Positions 8,656 through 17,354 of a stretch of DNA of 64,000 bases are shown piece by piece. This stretch comes from Bifidobacterium platyrrhinorum (GTDB taxonomy: Bacteria; Actinomycetota; Actinomycetes; Actinomycetales; Bifidobacteriaceae): assembly GCF_010667645.1 (NCBI RefSeq), contig NZ_WHZV01000006.1:102837-166836 (forward strand), in the 5' to 3' direction. The position numbers were made by a program, and so were the translations under genes. Under the pieces are notes generated by a model that was given only the letters and a program-made list of their open reading frames with translations, was not told where the DNA came from and searched no databases. The first letter of the stretch is position 1. Every line of letters starts with the position of its first letter.

Positions 8656-9621
8656 TTAGCGTGCAACCGTGACGCTCACCGTGGGCACGGCGGGCGCCTG
8701 CGCCGCGATGATGCGGTCCACGGCCTTCGAACGTTCCCATGCGGCGAGCACGTCGTGGCGGATGGCCGGCGTGGGCGTGAACGCCACCACCGACGGGCCC
8801 GATCCGGAGACGAACGCGTGGCTCGCGCCCGCGGCCAGCGCCTCCTCGACGGCCCTGCCGGAACGCGGGTGCAGGCTGATTGCGGCCTGCTGCAGATGGT
8901 TCCGGTCGCCCTCGCCCGCACCGACCGCGTCGAACGCGGCGTACACCTCGGGCGTGCTCAGCTGCGCCTGGTAGGCGCCGACCAGCACCGCGCCCGCGTA
9001 GCCGGCGTCGCGCAGCGCACGTTCCTCGTCGGAACCGGGAAGGATCGGTGTGATGACCTCGCCGTAGCCGGTGCCGCGCGCGTAGCCGCCGGCCACGCAG
9101 AACGGCATGTCCGCGCCGAGCGTCGCCGCCACCTTGCGCAGGCGGTCGAGCGGCCAGTCGAGCTCCCACAGTGCGTTGAGCGCGAGGATCGTGGCGGCCG
9201 CGTCGGCCGAGCCGCCGGCGAGGCCCGCGCCCACGGGGATGCGCTTGTCGATGGTGAGCGCGACGTCCGGTTCGCGGCCGGCCTCCTCGGCCATCGCAAA
9301 CAGGGCGAGCACGGCGTGGTTGCGGCGCATGTCCGACGACGAGGAGGCCAGGTCGCCCAGATGCTCGCCGGCGAGATCCAGCGAGAAGCCGGATCCCGCG
9401 GGTTTCTCGCATGCGGTGACCGTGTCGGTGAGGTCGAGCGCGCAGTAGATGGTGTCGAGTTCGTGGCGTCCGCCCCACTTGGCGTGCGACGGCCCCACCT
9501 CGAGGGTGAGGTTCGTCTTCGCCGGGCAGTCGACGCTCACCATGGCGGGAGAACGGCGACCGTCGTGGCCGTAGGCGTTGTCGCCGCCGGTCCTCGACGG
9601 CATGACGGCGGTGGCGCTCAT
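8656..9621 (-). CDS. ispE: 4-diphosphocytidyl-2-C-methyl-D-erythritol kinase IspE
   Basis: This GHMP kinase has 321 residues, with the ATP-binding motif PVGAGLAGGSAD at residues 129-140 and the N-terminal CPAKTNLTL box typical of IspE. It phosphorylates CDP-methylerythritol in the MEP isoprenoid pathway, which supplies undecaprenyl carriers for wall synthesis. The ATG at 9621 overlaps the rsmA stop (ATGA) and has GGAGA upstream; the family core starts near residue 27, so there is a 26-residue N-terminal extension. The rpf-rsmA-ispE order is conserved in mycobacteria. Confidence 0.95.
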   Translation of the reverse strand: MSATAVMPSRTGGDNAYGHDGRRSPAMVSVDCPAKTNLTLEVGPSHAKWGGRHELDTIYCALDLTDTVTACEKPAGSGFSLDLAGEHLGDLASSSSDMRRNHAVLALFAMAEEAGREPDVALTIDKRIPVGAGLAGGSADAAATILALNALWELDWPLDRLRKVAATLGADMPFCVAGGYARGTGYGEVITPILPGSDEERALRDAGYAGAVLVGAYQAQLSTPEVYAAFDAVGAGEGDRNHLQQAAISLHPRSGRAVEEALAAGASHAFVSGSGPSVVAFTPTPAIRHDVLAAWERSKAVDRIIAAQAPAVPTVSVTVAR

Positions 9622-10526
9622 GATCGCGTCTCCATGACCGCCCCGGCCAACGCGGTGAACTCGCCGATGGTGAGGGTCTCGCCGCGTCGGGTCGGGTCGA
9701 TGCCGGCGGCCTCGAACGCGCCGGCCGGCACGGTCTTCTTCAACGCGGCGTGCAGGGTCTTGCGACGCTGGCCGAAGGCCGCGTCGATGAGTCGGAACGT
9801 CTCCCGGCGCAGGGCCTCGGCGTCGCCGTCCGCCCCGTCCTCGCCGGGATCATGGCGCGTGCGGGTGAACGAGACGAGCGCCGAATCGACGTTCGGCGCG
9901 GGCCAGAACACGTTGCGTCCGATCGTGCCGACGCGGGAAGCCTCGCCGTACCAGGCGAGCTTCACGCTGGGCGTGCCGTAGATCTTGCTGCCGGGCGTGG
10001 CCGCGAGACGGTCGGCGACCTCTTTCTGCACCATCACGAGGAACGATTCGAGGTTCGCGAAACGTTCCAGCAGCGTGAGGATGATCGGCGTCGCCACGTT
10101 GTACGGCAGGTTCGCGACGAGCGTGAACGGCCTGCCGTCCGCGAAATCCGGCAGGTTCGCGGGGGAGACGGTGAGGGCGTCGCGGTTGACGACGGCGAAC
10201 CGGTCCACCGCGTCCGGCATGAACTCGGCGATGGTGTCCGGCAGACGCTCGGCCAGCGGCGGGTCGATCTCGACGGCGGTCATGCGCGCGCCGGTCTCCA
10301 GGATCGCGAGGGTGAGCGAACCGAGACCCGGGCCGACCTCGAGCACGTGGCTTTCCGGGCCGATGTGCGCCTCGCGTACGATGCGGCGCACGGTGCCCGG
10401 GTCGATGACGAAGTTCTGGCCGAACTTCTTGGTCGGGCTCACGCCCGCCTCGTCGGCGATGCGGCGGATGTCGGCCGCGCCGAGCAGATGGCCGGTTTCC
10501 GTGGATTCGGTCGTCACGTCGTTCAT
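9618..10526 (-). CDS. rsmA: 16S rRNA (adenine1518-N6/adenine1519-N6)-dimethyltransferase RsmA
   Basis: The protein has 302 residues with KKFGQNFVIDPG near the N-terminus, the SAM motif VLEVGPGLGSLT, the acidic AVEIDPPLA, and the catalytic NLPYNVATP typical of KsgA/RsmA. It dimethylates two adjacent adenines near the 3' end of 16S rRNA during small-subunit maturation. A good ribosome binding site (AAAGGTGAT) precedes ATG at 10526. It lies 69 bp downstream of the rpf-like gene and overlaps ispE by 4 bp. Confidence 0.97.
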   Translation of the reverse strand: MNDVTTESTETGHLLGAADIRRIADEAGVSPTKKFGQNFVIDPGTVRRIVREAHIGPESHVLEVGPGLGSLTLAILETGARMTAVEIDPPLAERLPDTIAEFMPDAVDRFAVVNRDALTVSPANLPDFADGRPFTLVANLPYNVATPIILTLLERFANLESFLVMVQKEVADRLAATPGSKIYGTPSVKLAWYGEASRVGTIGRNVFWPAPNVDSALVSFTRTRHDPGEDGADGDAEALRRETFRLIDAAFGQRRKTLHAALKKTVPAGAFEAAGIDPTRRGETLTIGEFTALAGAVMETRS

Positions 10527-10595
10527 ATCACCTTTCGCATGGGTCGTGATGCCACAGGGGATCGGGGAGGGGGAGCGGGATGCGTGGTCCCGCGA

Positions 10596-12038
10596 TCAGT
10601 ACCAGCCCTGCTGCTGCCAGATGCGCTTGCAGTTGCTGGGGGTGCCGTAGCGGCCGGCGATGTAGCTCAGACCCCAGTCGATCTGCACGGCGCCGTCGTC
10701 CTGCCAGCCGGTGCCCATCTTCGATCCGGGCAGCGCCTGCGGGATGCCGTAGGCGTCGGAGGTGGGGTTGTCCGCGTACCACAGCCAGCCGGACTCGTGG
10801 TTCCACAGCCACACGAGGGCGTCCCAGTCGGCGCCGGTCCAGCCGCGCTGGGCGGCCGCGGCGGCCGCGTAGGTCTGGGCCTGGCTCACGCTCGGGTGCC
10901 ACAGGCGGCCCGAACCGGAGTTGCCGCCGCTGTTGCCGCCCGAGTTGCCGCCGGAATTACCGCCCGAGTTGCCTCCGGAGTTGCCGGAGTTCCCGTTGTT
11001 GTTGCCTCCGGAATTGCCGTTGTTATTGTTGCCCGAGTTCCCGCTGTTGCCGGAGTTCCCGGAGTTGCCGGAATTGCCGCTGTTACCGGAGTTTCCGTTG
11101 TTCTTGTTCGAGGAGTCGCTCTTGTTCGAGTTGTTGGAGCCGGAGTCGGCCTTGCCGTTGCCGGTGTCCTGCTTCGGGTTCTCGACCTTCTCCGGGCCGA
11201 CCGCGACGATCTGGTCGATGGCCGCCTTCGTGGTGGTCTCGCTGGCGAGCGTCTCGCTTTCCGCCACGCCGTCCACGTAGGTGACGTTGTACACCTGCGT
11301 GACCTCGCCGTCCTGGCCCTGCTGGCGGATCACCGTCTGGCCGGACTCCAGCGAGGAGTCGATGACGGTCTGGGTGCCGAACGGCACCGACTTGGTGCGG
11401 GTCTCCTGGCCGTGGGTCACGCGCTTGACGCGAAGGATGGTCTGGTCGCCGTCCTCCTCGACGCTGACGCGATCCTCCTTGCCCACGTTGATGCCCTTGG
11501 AATCGAGGATGGACGCGGCCGGCAGCTTGCCGTTCGGCGCCTCGGAGGTCTTGCCGTCCGCGATGACCGTGACCGGGCCCTCCTTGTTGATGACAAACCC
11601 GCCGGTCAACTGGTTGTAGATGTTGTCGATGTCGACGGTGACCTTCGTGGCCTGCTTCTCGTTCGCCTTGAAGAACCCGATGAGCTGGTCGGCGCTGTCC
11701 GCCACGGTCCAGAACGGGATCTCCTCGCCGTTCACGTTCACGGTGGTCTGGTAGGCGCTGCGCACGGTGACCACCGCATGGTCGGTCAGCGTGTTCCCGG
11801 ACGTGGACTGCACGAGATCGTGGGTCTTCACGGACACGCCCTGCTCCTCGAGCAGGCGGTCGACGCTCATCGCGTACGTCTCGACCGTCGTGGTCTTGCC
11901 GTTGACGTTCAACGACACCGACTTGCGCGTGGACAATGCGAACGTGGCCACACACGCCGCGACCACCGCCACGACGCTCACGGCCACACGGATACGGCGC
12001 AACATCACGAATCGTTGCGGGGTCCATCGCCGTGCCAT
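10596..12038 (-). CDS. RpfB-like muralytic protein (DUF348 x3, G5, transglycosylase-like domain)
   Basis: I chose ATG at 12038 (AAAGAGG upstream) over 12086; this gives 480 residues. The protein has an N-terminal membrane anchor, three DUF348 repeats (for example KSVSLNVNGKTTTVETYAMS), a G5 domain (about QETRTKSVPFGTQTV), then a long Asn/Gly/Ser linker built from NSGNSG and GGNSGG repeats. A C-terminal lysozyme-like domain contains WNHESGWLW, with a likely catalytic Glu, and YGIPQALPGSKM. The architecture and the rpf-rsmA-ispE order match RpfB of mycobacteria, but the C-terminal domain is of the transglycosylase/aggregation-promoting type rather than a classical Rpf domain. It should cleave or remodel peptidoglycan outside the cell. 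The linker repeats may vary in copy number between strains. Confidence 0.92.
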   Translation of the reverse strand: MARRWTPQRFVMLRRIRVAVSVVAVVAACVATFALSTRKSVSLNVNGKTTTVETYAMSVDRLLEEQGVSVKTHDLVQSTSGNTLTDHAVVTVRSAYQTTVNVNGEEIPFWTVADSADQLIGFFKANEKQATKVTVDIDNIYNQLTGGFVINKEGPVTVIADGKTSEAPNGKLPAASILDSKGINVGKEDRVSVEEDGDQTILRVKRVTHGQETRTKSVPFGTQTVIDSSLESGQTVIRQQGQDGEVTQVYNVTYVDGVAESETLASETTTKAAIDQIVAVGPEKVENPKQDTGNGKADSGSNNSNKSDSSNKNNGNSGNSGNSGNSGNSGNSGNSGNNNNGNSGGNNNGNSGNSGGNSGGNSGGNSGGNSGGNSGSGRLWHPSVSQAQTYAAAAAAQRGWTGADWDALVWLWNHESGWLWYADNPTSDAYGIPQALPGSKMGTGWQDDGAVQIDWGLSYIAGRYGTPSNCKRIWQQQGWY

Positions 12039-12102
12039 ATCAACCTCTTTCCCGCCCGCCGGGTTTCGGGCGCACTCGGTGCCCATCGTAGCGCACCGTC
12101 TG

Positions 12103-12292
12103 CGAAGAAAAGGAAAAAGAAAAAGGGGGCGGGAGAGAAGGGGAAGTTCCCGCCCCCTTATTACCTGGGCCGGAGCTGGTTGGGGGACGCTCCTGACCCT
12201 GTCTAGGACGCCGTAATCGGGGGAAGGCTCCTAGACGACTTACCCGTGTTAAGCATTGTTCTGCGCGCTTCCCCGGCGCATCACACAGTATA
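12103..12292 (-). promoter_or_regulatory. Candidate conditional-termination leader upstream of rpf-like gene
   Basis: On the minus strand a TATACT hexamer (12292-12287) is followed by a structured leader. One perfect 8-bp hairpin pairs 12201-12208 with 12229-12236 (GTCTAGGA/TCCTAGAC). A competing 7-bp helix pairs 12220-12226 with 12268-12274, using bases in the loop of the first hairpin. A strong intrinsic terminator then follows (12-bp stem, 12123-12134 with 12148-12159, and a T-rich tract to 12103), 65 bp before the rpf start. It could simply terminate tRNA-Thr transcription, but the alternative pairings suggest attenuation. It does not match any riboswitch I recognise. Confidence 0.55.
12123..12159 (-). 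terminator. Strong intrinsic terminator between tRNA-Thr and rpf
   Basis: The stem AAGGGGGCGGGA / TCCCGCCCCCTT is perfect over 12 bp with a 13-nt loop. It is followed on the minus strand by a T-rich stretch (TTTTCTTTTTCC). Confidence 0.85.
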
Positions 12293-12312
12293 CGCCTGTT
12301 CCGCACGCGACG

Positions 12313-12386
12313 AGCCTCTTGTCGGGATCGAACCGACGACCTGCCGCTTACAAGGCGGCCGCTCTGGCCATCTGAGCTAAAGAGGC
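12313..12386 (-). tRNA. tRNA-Thr (anticodon TGT)
   Basis: The minus strand gives a full cloverleaf: acceptor stem GCCTCTT/AAGAGGC, D-arm TAGCTCAGATGG, anticodon stem GCCGC/GCGGC with loop CTTGTAA (anticodon TGT), and T-loop GGTTCGATCCC. CCA is not encoded. It reads ACA and wobble threonine codons. Confidence 0.95.
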
Positions 12387-12605
12387 GTGGCGCGCGACGG
12401 TGTGTCGCACGCGCGGAAACCCAGCATAGCAGTTGCGCGGGAACTGACGCCACCCGTGACGCCCCATATGTCGCCCGACGCCGCCGGCGGCGGCTCATGG
12501 CGCGACGCATCGTATGGACGTGGACGGCACCCGAACGACGACGGCCGGCCGATCTCCGACGAAGGTGCATCGGGGAACGGCCGGCCGGGTCATGGCGCGG
12601 GGCGG

Positions 12606-12637
12606 ACTACCTGCCTACTTGACTACCTGCCTACTTG
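12606..12637. repeat. Perfect 16-bp tandem duplication over the dsbA-like stop codon
   Basis: The 16-mer ACTACCTGCCTACTTG is present twice back to back (12606-12621 and 12622-12637). The second copy contains the stop codon of the minus-strand thioredoxin-fold gene, so the duplication leaves the protein end intact and repeats its tail just downstream. The rest of the 12387-12630 gap has a GGCCGGCC-armed hairpin and no gene. Confidence 0.85.
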
Positions 12638-13608
12638 CCGGTGGTCACGGAGACCGGCTTGCCGCTGGCGCCGATCGACGGCATCTGGCCTTCGACACCC
12701 ACCTGCGCGTCGGTCAGGCCGAGGGAGGTGATCAGGCCCTCCTTGGAGGTCATGCCGGCGGTGGTCAGCTCGTTCATGTCCCAGTACTTGCCGTTGATGA
12801 GCACGGTGGGCGTGGTCATCTGGCCCTTGTACGTGCCGGACACGTTGAACAGCTCGGAGCGCTTCGGGTTGTAGACGTTGATGGCGTCGAGCCACTTGGT
12901 GTACTTGTCGGTCACGGAGGCGTCGGCCACCTTCTGCGAGACGCCGGCCTTGGTGGCCTGCTTCTTCATCTGGTCGTCGGAGGTCTTCACGCCGGAGTTC
13001 TCGGCCGGCTGGAAGTCGTCGGCGTACATGTTCCGGATGAAGCCGAGGATGTGCTCGGGGTCCTGGTCCTGCTCGGTGATCGACAGCAGCATGTTCGCGG
13101 CGCGGGTGGAGTACTTGTCGGTGCTCCACGTGTCGCCGAACGACATCGGGTGCAGTTCGAGGTTGATCTGGCCGGCCAGCACCATCTTCTCCAGCGTCTC
13201 GCCGGAGGCGCGTTCGAAGTTGCCGCAGCCGGAGCACATGAAGTCCATGTACACCTGCACGGTCGGGGCACCGTCGACCTTCTTGCCCACGCCGCTCTGC
13301 GACACGAGGATGCCGCCCTTCTCGTCGGCGGTGCTCGGCTTGTCCTTCACCTCCTGCAGCTTGGCGTACGCCTGGTCGACGCTCAGGTTGTCGCCCGAGT
13401 TCTGCGAGGCGACGTGCGAGCGCCAGATCGCGATGCCGGCGACGGCCACGAGCACGACGACGACCGCCACGACGATGGCGCCGATGATGGTCTGCTGCTT
13501 GCGTTCCTTCGCCGCCTGTTCGGCGCGCGCCTTGGCGGCCGCCTCCTCGGCGGCGCGGCGTGCGGCGCGGGTCTTGCGCTTCTGGTCCTTGTTGGCGTTC
13601 GTGGCCAT
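12631..13608 (-). CDS. Membrane-anchored DsbA-family thioredoxin-fold protein
   Basis: ATG at 13608 has AAAGGAA upstream and gives 325 residues. A highly charged Ala/Lys/Arg/Glu-rich N-terminus (1-38, likely helical) precedes one membrane helix (~40-62). The extracytoplasmic domain has the DsbA-type active site C125-S-G-C128 in DFMCSGCGNFE and the cis-Pro loop MTTPTVLINGK. This is the Thioredoxin_4/BdbD-like group. It probably catalyses or maintains disulfides in exported proteins; no VKOR/DsbB partner is encoded nearby. It lies 198 bp downstream of the Ser/Thr kinase gene on the same strand. Confidence 0.9.
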   Translation of the reverse strand: MATNANKDQKRKTRAARRAAEEAAAKARAEQAAKERKQQTIIGAIVVAVVVVLVAVAGIAIWRSHVASQNSGDNLSVDQAYAKLQEVKDKPSTADEKGGILVSQSGVGKKVDGAPTVQVYMDFMCSGCGNFERASGETLEKMVLAGQINLELHPMSFGDTWSTDKYSTRAANMLLSITEQDQDPEHILGFIRNMYADDFQPAENSGVKTSDDQMKKQATKAGVSQKVADASVTDKYTKWLDAINVYNPKRSELFNVSGTYKGQMTTPTVLINGKYWDMNELTTAGMTSKEGLITSLGLTDAQVGVEGQMPSIGASGKPVSVTTGK

Positions 13609-13806
13609 ACGAGATGTTCCTTTCCCCAAACCGGCCGATGCCCGACATGGTGTGATGGGCGTGGTTCGGCCGCGACGAATCCTTGGTCCGGACGGTCTGA
13701 GGGCCAGTCTAGCCCACGAATCGACATATGCCCTGGGCGATGGTTGAACTCCGGGTGAACTGCGTCGGGGATGCTCCGGGGCCGACGCGGTCCGCACCGG
13801 ACGGCG

Positions 13807-15996
13807 CTACGCCGCGGCGTCGATGCCGGTGCCGCGCAGCGCCCCGGCGCCGAGCCGCAACGCGCCGGAGCTCGGCCACAGCGCGGTGAGCAGCCAGGCG
13901 ATGGCGGCCATGCCGGCCAGCGCCACCCCGGTGTTCGAGAACGGGCCGTCGGTGGGCCAGGGCAGTTCGTACGGCCAGTAGCCGCCGGGCGTCGGCGTCA
14001 TCGCCCATGGCAGCGGCATGGCGATCGTCACGGCCGTCATGCCGGCGATGTCGATGAGGGCGAACTGCACGGTGCGGCCCAATGCGGCGAGCAGCGCACG
14101 GACCAGATGCCACGGCAGCTGCACGATGGTGAGCGCGACGTCGCTGCCCTTGCGCACGCCGCCGCGTTTCGCCTCGCGCTCGAGCTGGGATTCGACGCCG
14201 TATCCGATGGCGTACAGCAGCCACAGCAGCACGGCGGCGACGGCGAGTCCCGCCAGCGGATGGACGAGGGCGGCGATGGCCGGCGCGATGGCCGTGAGCG
14301 ACAACGGCAGCGTGCCGCGCTGCAGGTAGCGTTCACGCCGCATGGCCGCCGGGTTCCCCTGGTTCGGATATGGCGGCCGGTTCGGGTAGGCCGGTTGGTT
14401 CGGCGGGTACGGCGGCCGGTTCGCCATCGGGGCCGCATACGGCTGCACGGCGTTCGGCGGCGCTGCGGCGGGATACGCCGGCTGCGGGGGCAGCGGTGGT
14501 TGGATCGCGGTGGGCTGGGCGTCGCGCAGGAATTCCGGCACGACGCCGCCCGACGGCATGACCGCCGTCTTGCCGGCGTCGTCATTGGCGTTTGTGGTGT
14601 CCGGTGCGCCCGCGTCGCCGTCCCGCGGCGAGGACGGCACGTAGGCGGGAGGCAGGGACGCCGCGGTACGGTTCGTCGCGTCGGCGAGGCGCTGCAACGG
14701 GGAGCGGTCGGTGGCCGTGCCGGTGAGAACCGCGGTGGCGTCGCCCGGGCCGAGCCTGTCGCTGGGCAGGGCGACCGTGCATTGGTCGGGCGTGAGCGCC
14801 TGCGTGGCGTCGGTGGAACCGTCGCCGTCGCCGTATCGCCAGGCGTCGCGCGCGGACGCAACGTGATCGATGTTTGAGGCGTCGGCGTCGGCGTCGTTGG
14901 CGTTGCCGTTGGTGTCGGCGTTGGTGTCGGCGGCATCGGTCGTCGGAACGGTGTGCGGTCCGGCCATCAGGCTGGTCGGCATGTCGGTGATCGGCGTGGT
15001 CGCCGCATCATCGGCGATCGCGTCAAAAGGGCGCATCACCTCGGTCGCGCCGGGCGTCGCCCCCATGCCGGCGTCCATGGCGTCGCCGTCCCAGCCGAGC
15101 GGATTGAGCGCGTCGAGGGCGATGGCGTGCAGCAGCTGGTCGGGCGTGCAGCGTCGCGACGGATCGGGGTTGAGCGCGCTGCGGAAGGCCGTGAGCGTGT
15201 GTGCGGGCAGACCGGCGAGATTCGCGTTGCCGCTCGCCTCGCGTTCGAGCACCGCCATCATCGGTTTCGTGCCGAACACCGGTTCGCCCATCGCGGCGAA
15301 CGCGAGCACGGAGGCCACCGACCACCAGTCGGTCGCCTCGTCGGAATCGGCGCCGTCGATGATCTCCGGGGCGATGAAGCCGGGCGTGCCCATCACCAGT
15401 CCGGTGCGCGTCACATGGCTTTCGCCCTCGCCCATCGCGATGCCGAAATCGACGAGCACCGGGCCGGACGCGGAGACCATCACGTTCGTCGGTTTGATGT
15501 CACGGTGCACGATGCCGGCCGCGTGCACCGCCTTCACCGCCTCGATGAGCTTGCGTGTGAGACGTTCCAGGTCGTCGCCCACGTACCGGCCGTTCGCGGC
15601 GACGTCGTCCTTGAGGTTCCTGCCCTCGATGAGCTCGGTGACGATGAAGGCGAGGGCGTCGTCGAGCTCCATGTCGACGATGCCGCACACGCCCGGGTGG
15701 TTCACCTTGCGCAGGGCGAGGGCCTCGCGGCGCAGGCGCTCGCGCGGCGTCACGTTCTCCTTGAGGTTCGGGTCCTGCACGGGCCGGCGCGCGGGGGAGC
15801 CCGGGGCTCCGGGGGCGCCCGCGTCCGCGCCGTCCTCGGCGAGGGAGTCGCGCAGGATCTTCATCGCGTACACCTGACCGCCGTCGTCGCGCACGCGCCA
15901 CACCGAACCCATCGCGCCGGAGCCGAGGCGGGAGATGAGCGTGTAGCCGCCCACCACTTCGCCCGGTTCCAGATTCAACGCCGTCAGATCACTCAT
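13807..15996 (-). CDS. Ser/Thr protein kinase with Pro-rich linker and C-terminal membrane domain
   Basis: ATG at 15996 (spaced from AGATAGG) is preferred over 16005, which sits directly on that site; this gives 729 residues. All kinase motifs are intact: glycine loop LGSGAMGSVW, catalytic Lys in YAMKIL, HRDIKPTN, DFG in VLVDFGIAMG, and GTPGFIAPE. The domain covers about the first 290 residues. A disordered Asp/Ala/Thr-rich then Pro/Tyr/Ala-rich linker follows, containing PPYPNQPAYPNRPPYP-like repeats, and the last ~170 residues hold several hydrophobic segments. There are no PASTA repeats, so it does not sense muropeptides by the PknB route. Substrates are unknown. The divergent upstream region to AraC is only 65 bp. 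Confidence 0.93.
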   Translation of the reverse strand: MSDLTALNLEPGEVVGGYTLISRLGSGAMGSVWRVRDDGGQVYAMKILRDSLAEDGADAGAPGAPGSPARRPVQDPNLKENVTPRERLRREALALRKVNHPGVCGIVDMELDDALAFIVTELIEGRNLKDDVAANGRYVGDDLERLTRKLIEAVKAVHAAGIVHRDIKPTNVMVSASGPVLVDFGIAMGEGESHVTRTGLVMGTPGFIAPEIIDGADSDEATDWWSVASVLAFAAMGEPVFGTKPMMAVLEREASGNANLAGLPAHTLTAFRSALNPDPSRRCTPDQLLHAIALDALNPLGWDGDAMDAGMGATPGATEVMRPFDAIADDAATTPITDMPTSLMAGPHTVPTTDAADTNADTNGNANDADADASNIDHVASARDAWRYGDGDGSTDATQALTPDQCTVALPSDRLGPGDATAVLTGTATDRSPLQRLADATNRTAASLPPAYVPSSPRDGDAGAPDTTNANDDAGKTAVMPSGGVVPEFLRDAQPTAIQPPLPPQPAYPAAAPPNAVQPYAAPMANRPPYPPNQPAYPNRPPYPNQGNPAAMRRERYLQRGTLPLSLTAIAPAIAALVHPLAGLAVAAVLLWLLYAIGYGVESQLEREAKRGGVRKGSDVALTIVQLPWHLVRALLAALGRTVQFALIDIAGMTAVTIAMPLPWAMTPTPGGYWPYELPWPTDGPFSNTGVALAGMAAIAWLLTALWPSSGALRLGAGALRGTGIDAAA

Positions 15997-16061
15997 ACGG
16001 CCCATCCTATCTTCATCTCTCCTTTATTCTTATGCGCCTATTCCTACGCGTTTCCGCGGCG

Positions 16062-17108
16062 TCACGAGCGTCGCCCCTCGTGGATCATGACGGACACCTC
16101 GTGCGGCAGGGGCAGTTCCACGTCGACGAACGGGGTGTTGATATGCGCCTGCGCGAACGTCGACCGGTAGCCGGTGGGGGTGAGCGACGTGTGCTTCTTG
16201 AACTGTTTCATGAAGTTGCGTGCGTCGTTGAAATGCGCGTAGCGGGCGACCAGGGGGATGGGCAGGTCGGTGCGCACCAGCAGCGCCTTCGCCGTCTCGA
16301 TGCGCAGCGAGATGATGTAGTCGCGCAGCGTGACGTCGTTCTCGCGTTTGAACAGGCGGGTGAGATAGTCGGGGTTCATGGCGAAATGGTCGGCCACGTC
16401 GATGGCGCTCAGCGACGACGACATATTGGTCTTGATCCAGGAGACGATCGGTGCCGTCCGGCGTTCGTTGGTGCCGGCGTCGGCGAGGGTGTGCAGGTAG
16501 TCGTCGCTGAGTTCGAGAAGCAGCGCGGAGGTGAGGAAGTCGTTCTCCCGCTGCGAATACCGGTAGGAGTTCGTGACGGACAGCAGGTTCCTGGCGGCGA
16601 GCAGGATGCGGTTCCGGTTCTGCACGGCGAAGCGGTCCGGCAGGATGACGGTGTTGTTGACATCGGGGCAGTACTCGCGCCGTCGGATGCGCTGGAAGGT
16701 GCGTGCGGCGTCCGGGTGCGTGCCCGTGGTCGCGTCTGCGGCCGGGCTTTCCTCCGACTGTGGTAGGAACGTGACACTTTTGCTCTGGAATCGTTCACTT
16801 TCATGCCATTCGGCGAGGAAATGCAGCCAGATGAAGTCGACGTTCTCGCCGGTGCGGTCGGCTCCCTGCACGACGATCCGCGGTGGGAGCAGCAGGCAGG
16901 TCGAAGGGCCCACGCGGAACCGGCGCTCGTTCGCATCGCCGGCGAGATTGCGCACGGTGAGGTCGAAATGGCCGGAAAGCCCCAGTATCAGCTCGAAATC
17001 GTCCTCATGCTCGTACCGCGCATGGGTCCATCCGGGCTCGCTGGTGAACTCGCCGGTCACAAGGTAATAGACCGGCTTGGCGATGTCGATCTCATAGGTG
17101 ACGGCCAT
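16062..17108 (-). CDS. AraC-family transcriptional regulator
   Basis: ATG at 17108 has an excellent AGGAGG five bases upstream, so it is chosen over 17177; this gives 348 residues. The N-terminal part is a cupin-like sensor region (KPVYYLVTG, FDLTVRN). The last ~100 residues form the AraC double helix-turn-helix (AIDVADHFAMNPDYLTRLFK and ARYAHFNDARNFMKQFKKHT). It is divergent from the GH127 gene and is the likely regulator of the arabinofuranosidase-symporter genes, responding to an arabinose-containing sugar. A 14-bp sequence at its own promoter recurs inside its coding region. Confidence 0.93.
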   Translation of the reverse strand: MAVTYEIDIAKPVYYLVTGEFTSEPGWTHARYEHEDDFELILGLSGHFDLTVRNLAGDANERRFRVGPSTCLLLPPRIVVQGADRTGENVDFIWLHFLAEWHESERFQSKSVTFLPQSEESPAADATTGTHPDAARTFQRIRRREYCPDVNNTVILPDRFAVQNRNRILLAARNLLSVTNSYRYSQRENDFLTSALLLELSDDYLHTLADAGTNERRTAPIVSWIKTNMSSSLSAIDVADHFAMNPDYLTRLFKRENDVTLRDYIISLRIETAKALLVRTDLPIPLVARYAHFNDARNFMKQFKKHTSLTPTGYRSTFAQAHINTPFVDVELPLPHEVSVMIHEGRRS

Positions 17109-17161
17109 GCTGGCCTCCTGTCCGCCGTTGTCGCCGGATGCGGCAAAGTGAAGTCGGAAAA

Positions 17162-17175
17162 TGACACTTTTGCTC
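17162..17175 (-). promoter_or_regulatory. Candidate AraC operator at its own promoter
   Basis: The 14-mer GAGCAAAAGTGTCA (minus strand) lies just after a TAGATT -10-like hexamer of the araC gene. An exact second copy is at 16772-16785 within the coding region. It is a candidate autoregulatory site; binding is inferred. Confidence 0.45.
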
Positions 17176-17354
17176 ATAATCTAGCACATCGGATCCGGGT
17201 TATCGTAATGGTGTCAGCAATCGGACGATGGTTGGCGACGGGTGGGACGTGGATGTTGCCCGACTCCTTACAACCATTGCAAATACAGCATTATGCGGCA
17301 TCGGCCAGCGGTTCGGCCGCGCGCGAGCATACCCTGATGAAAGGTGGGTCGTCA

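Noticed and set aside
10921..11100. Apparent minisatellite in the rpf gene
   Set aside because: It is the in-frame Asn/Gly/Ser linker of the protein, not an intergenic repeat or CRISPR array; kept as part of the CDS.
12103..12292. c-di-AMP (ydaO) riboswitch before rpf
   Set aside because: Expected conserved segments such as GGGGACCC and the UUGGGGUGAAU stretch are absent, so I report only a generic attenuator candidate.
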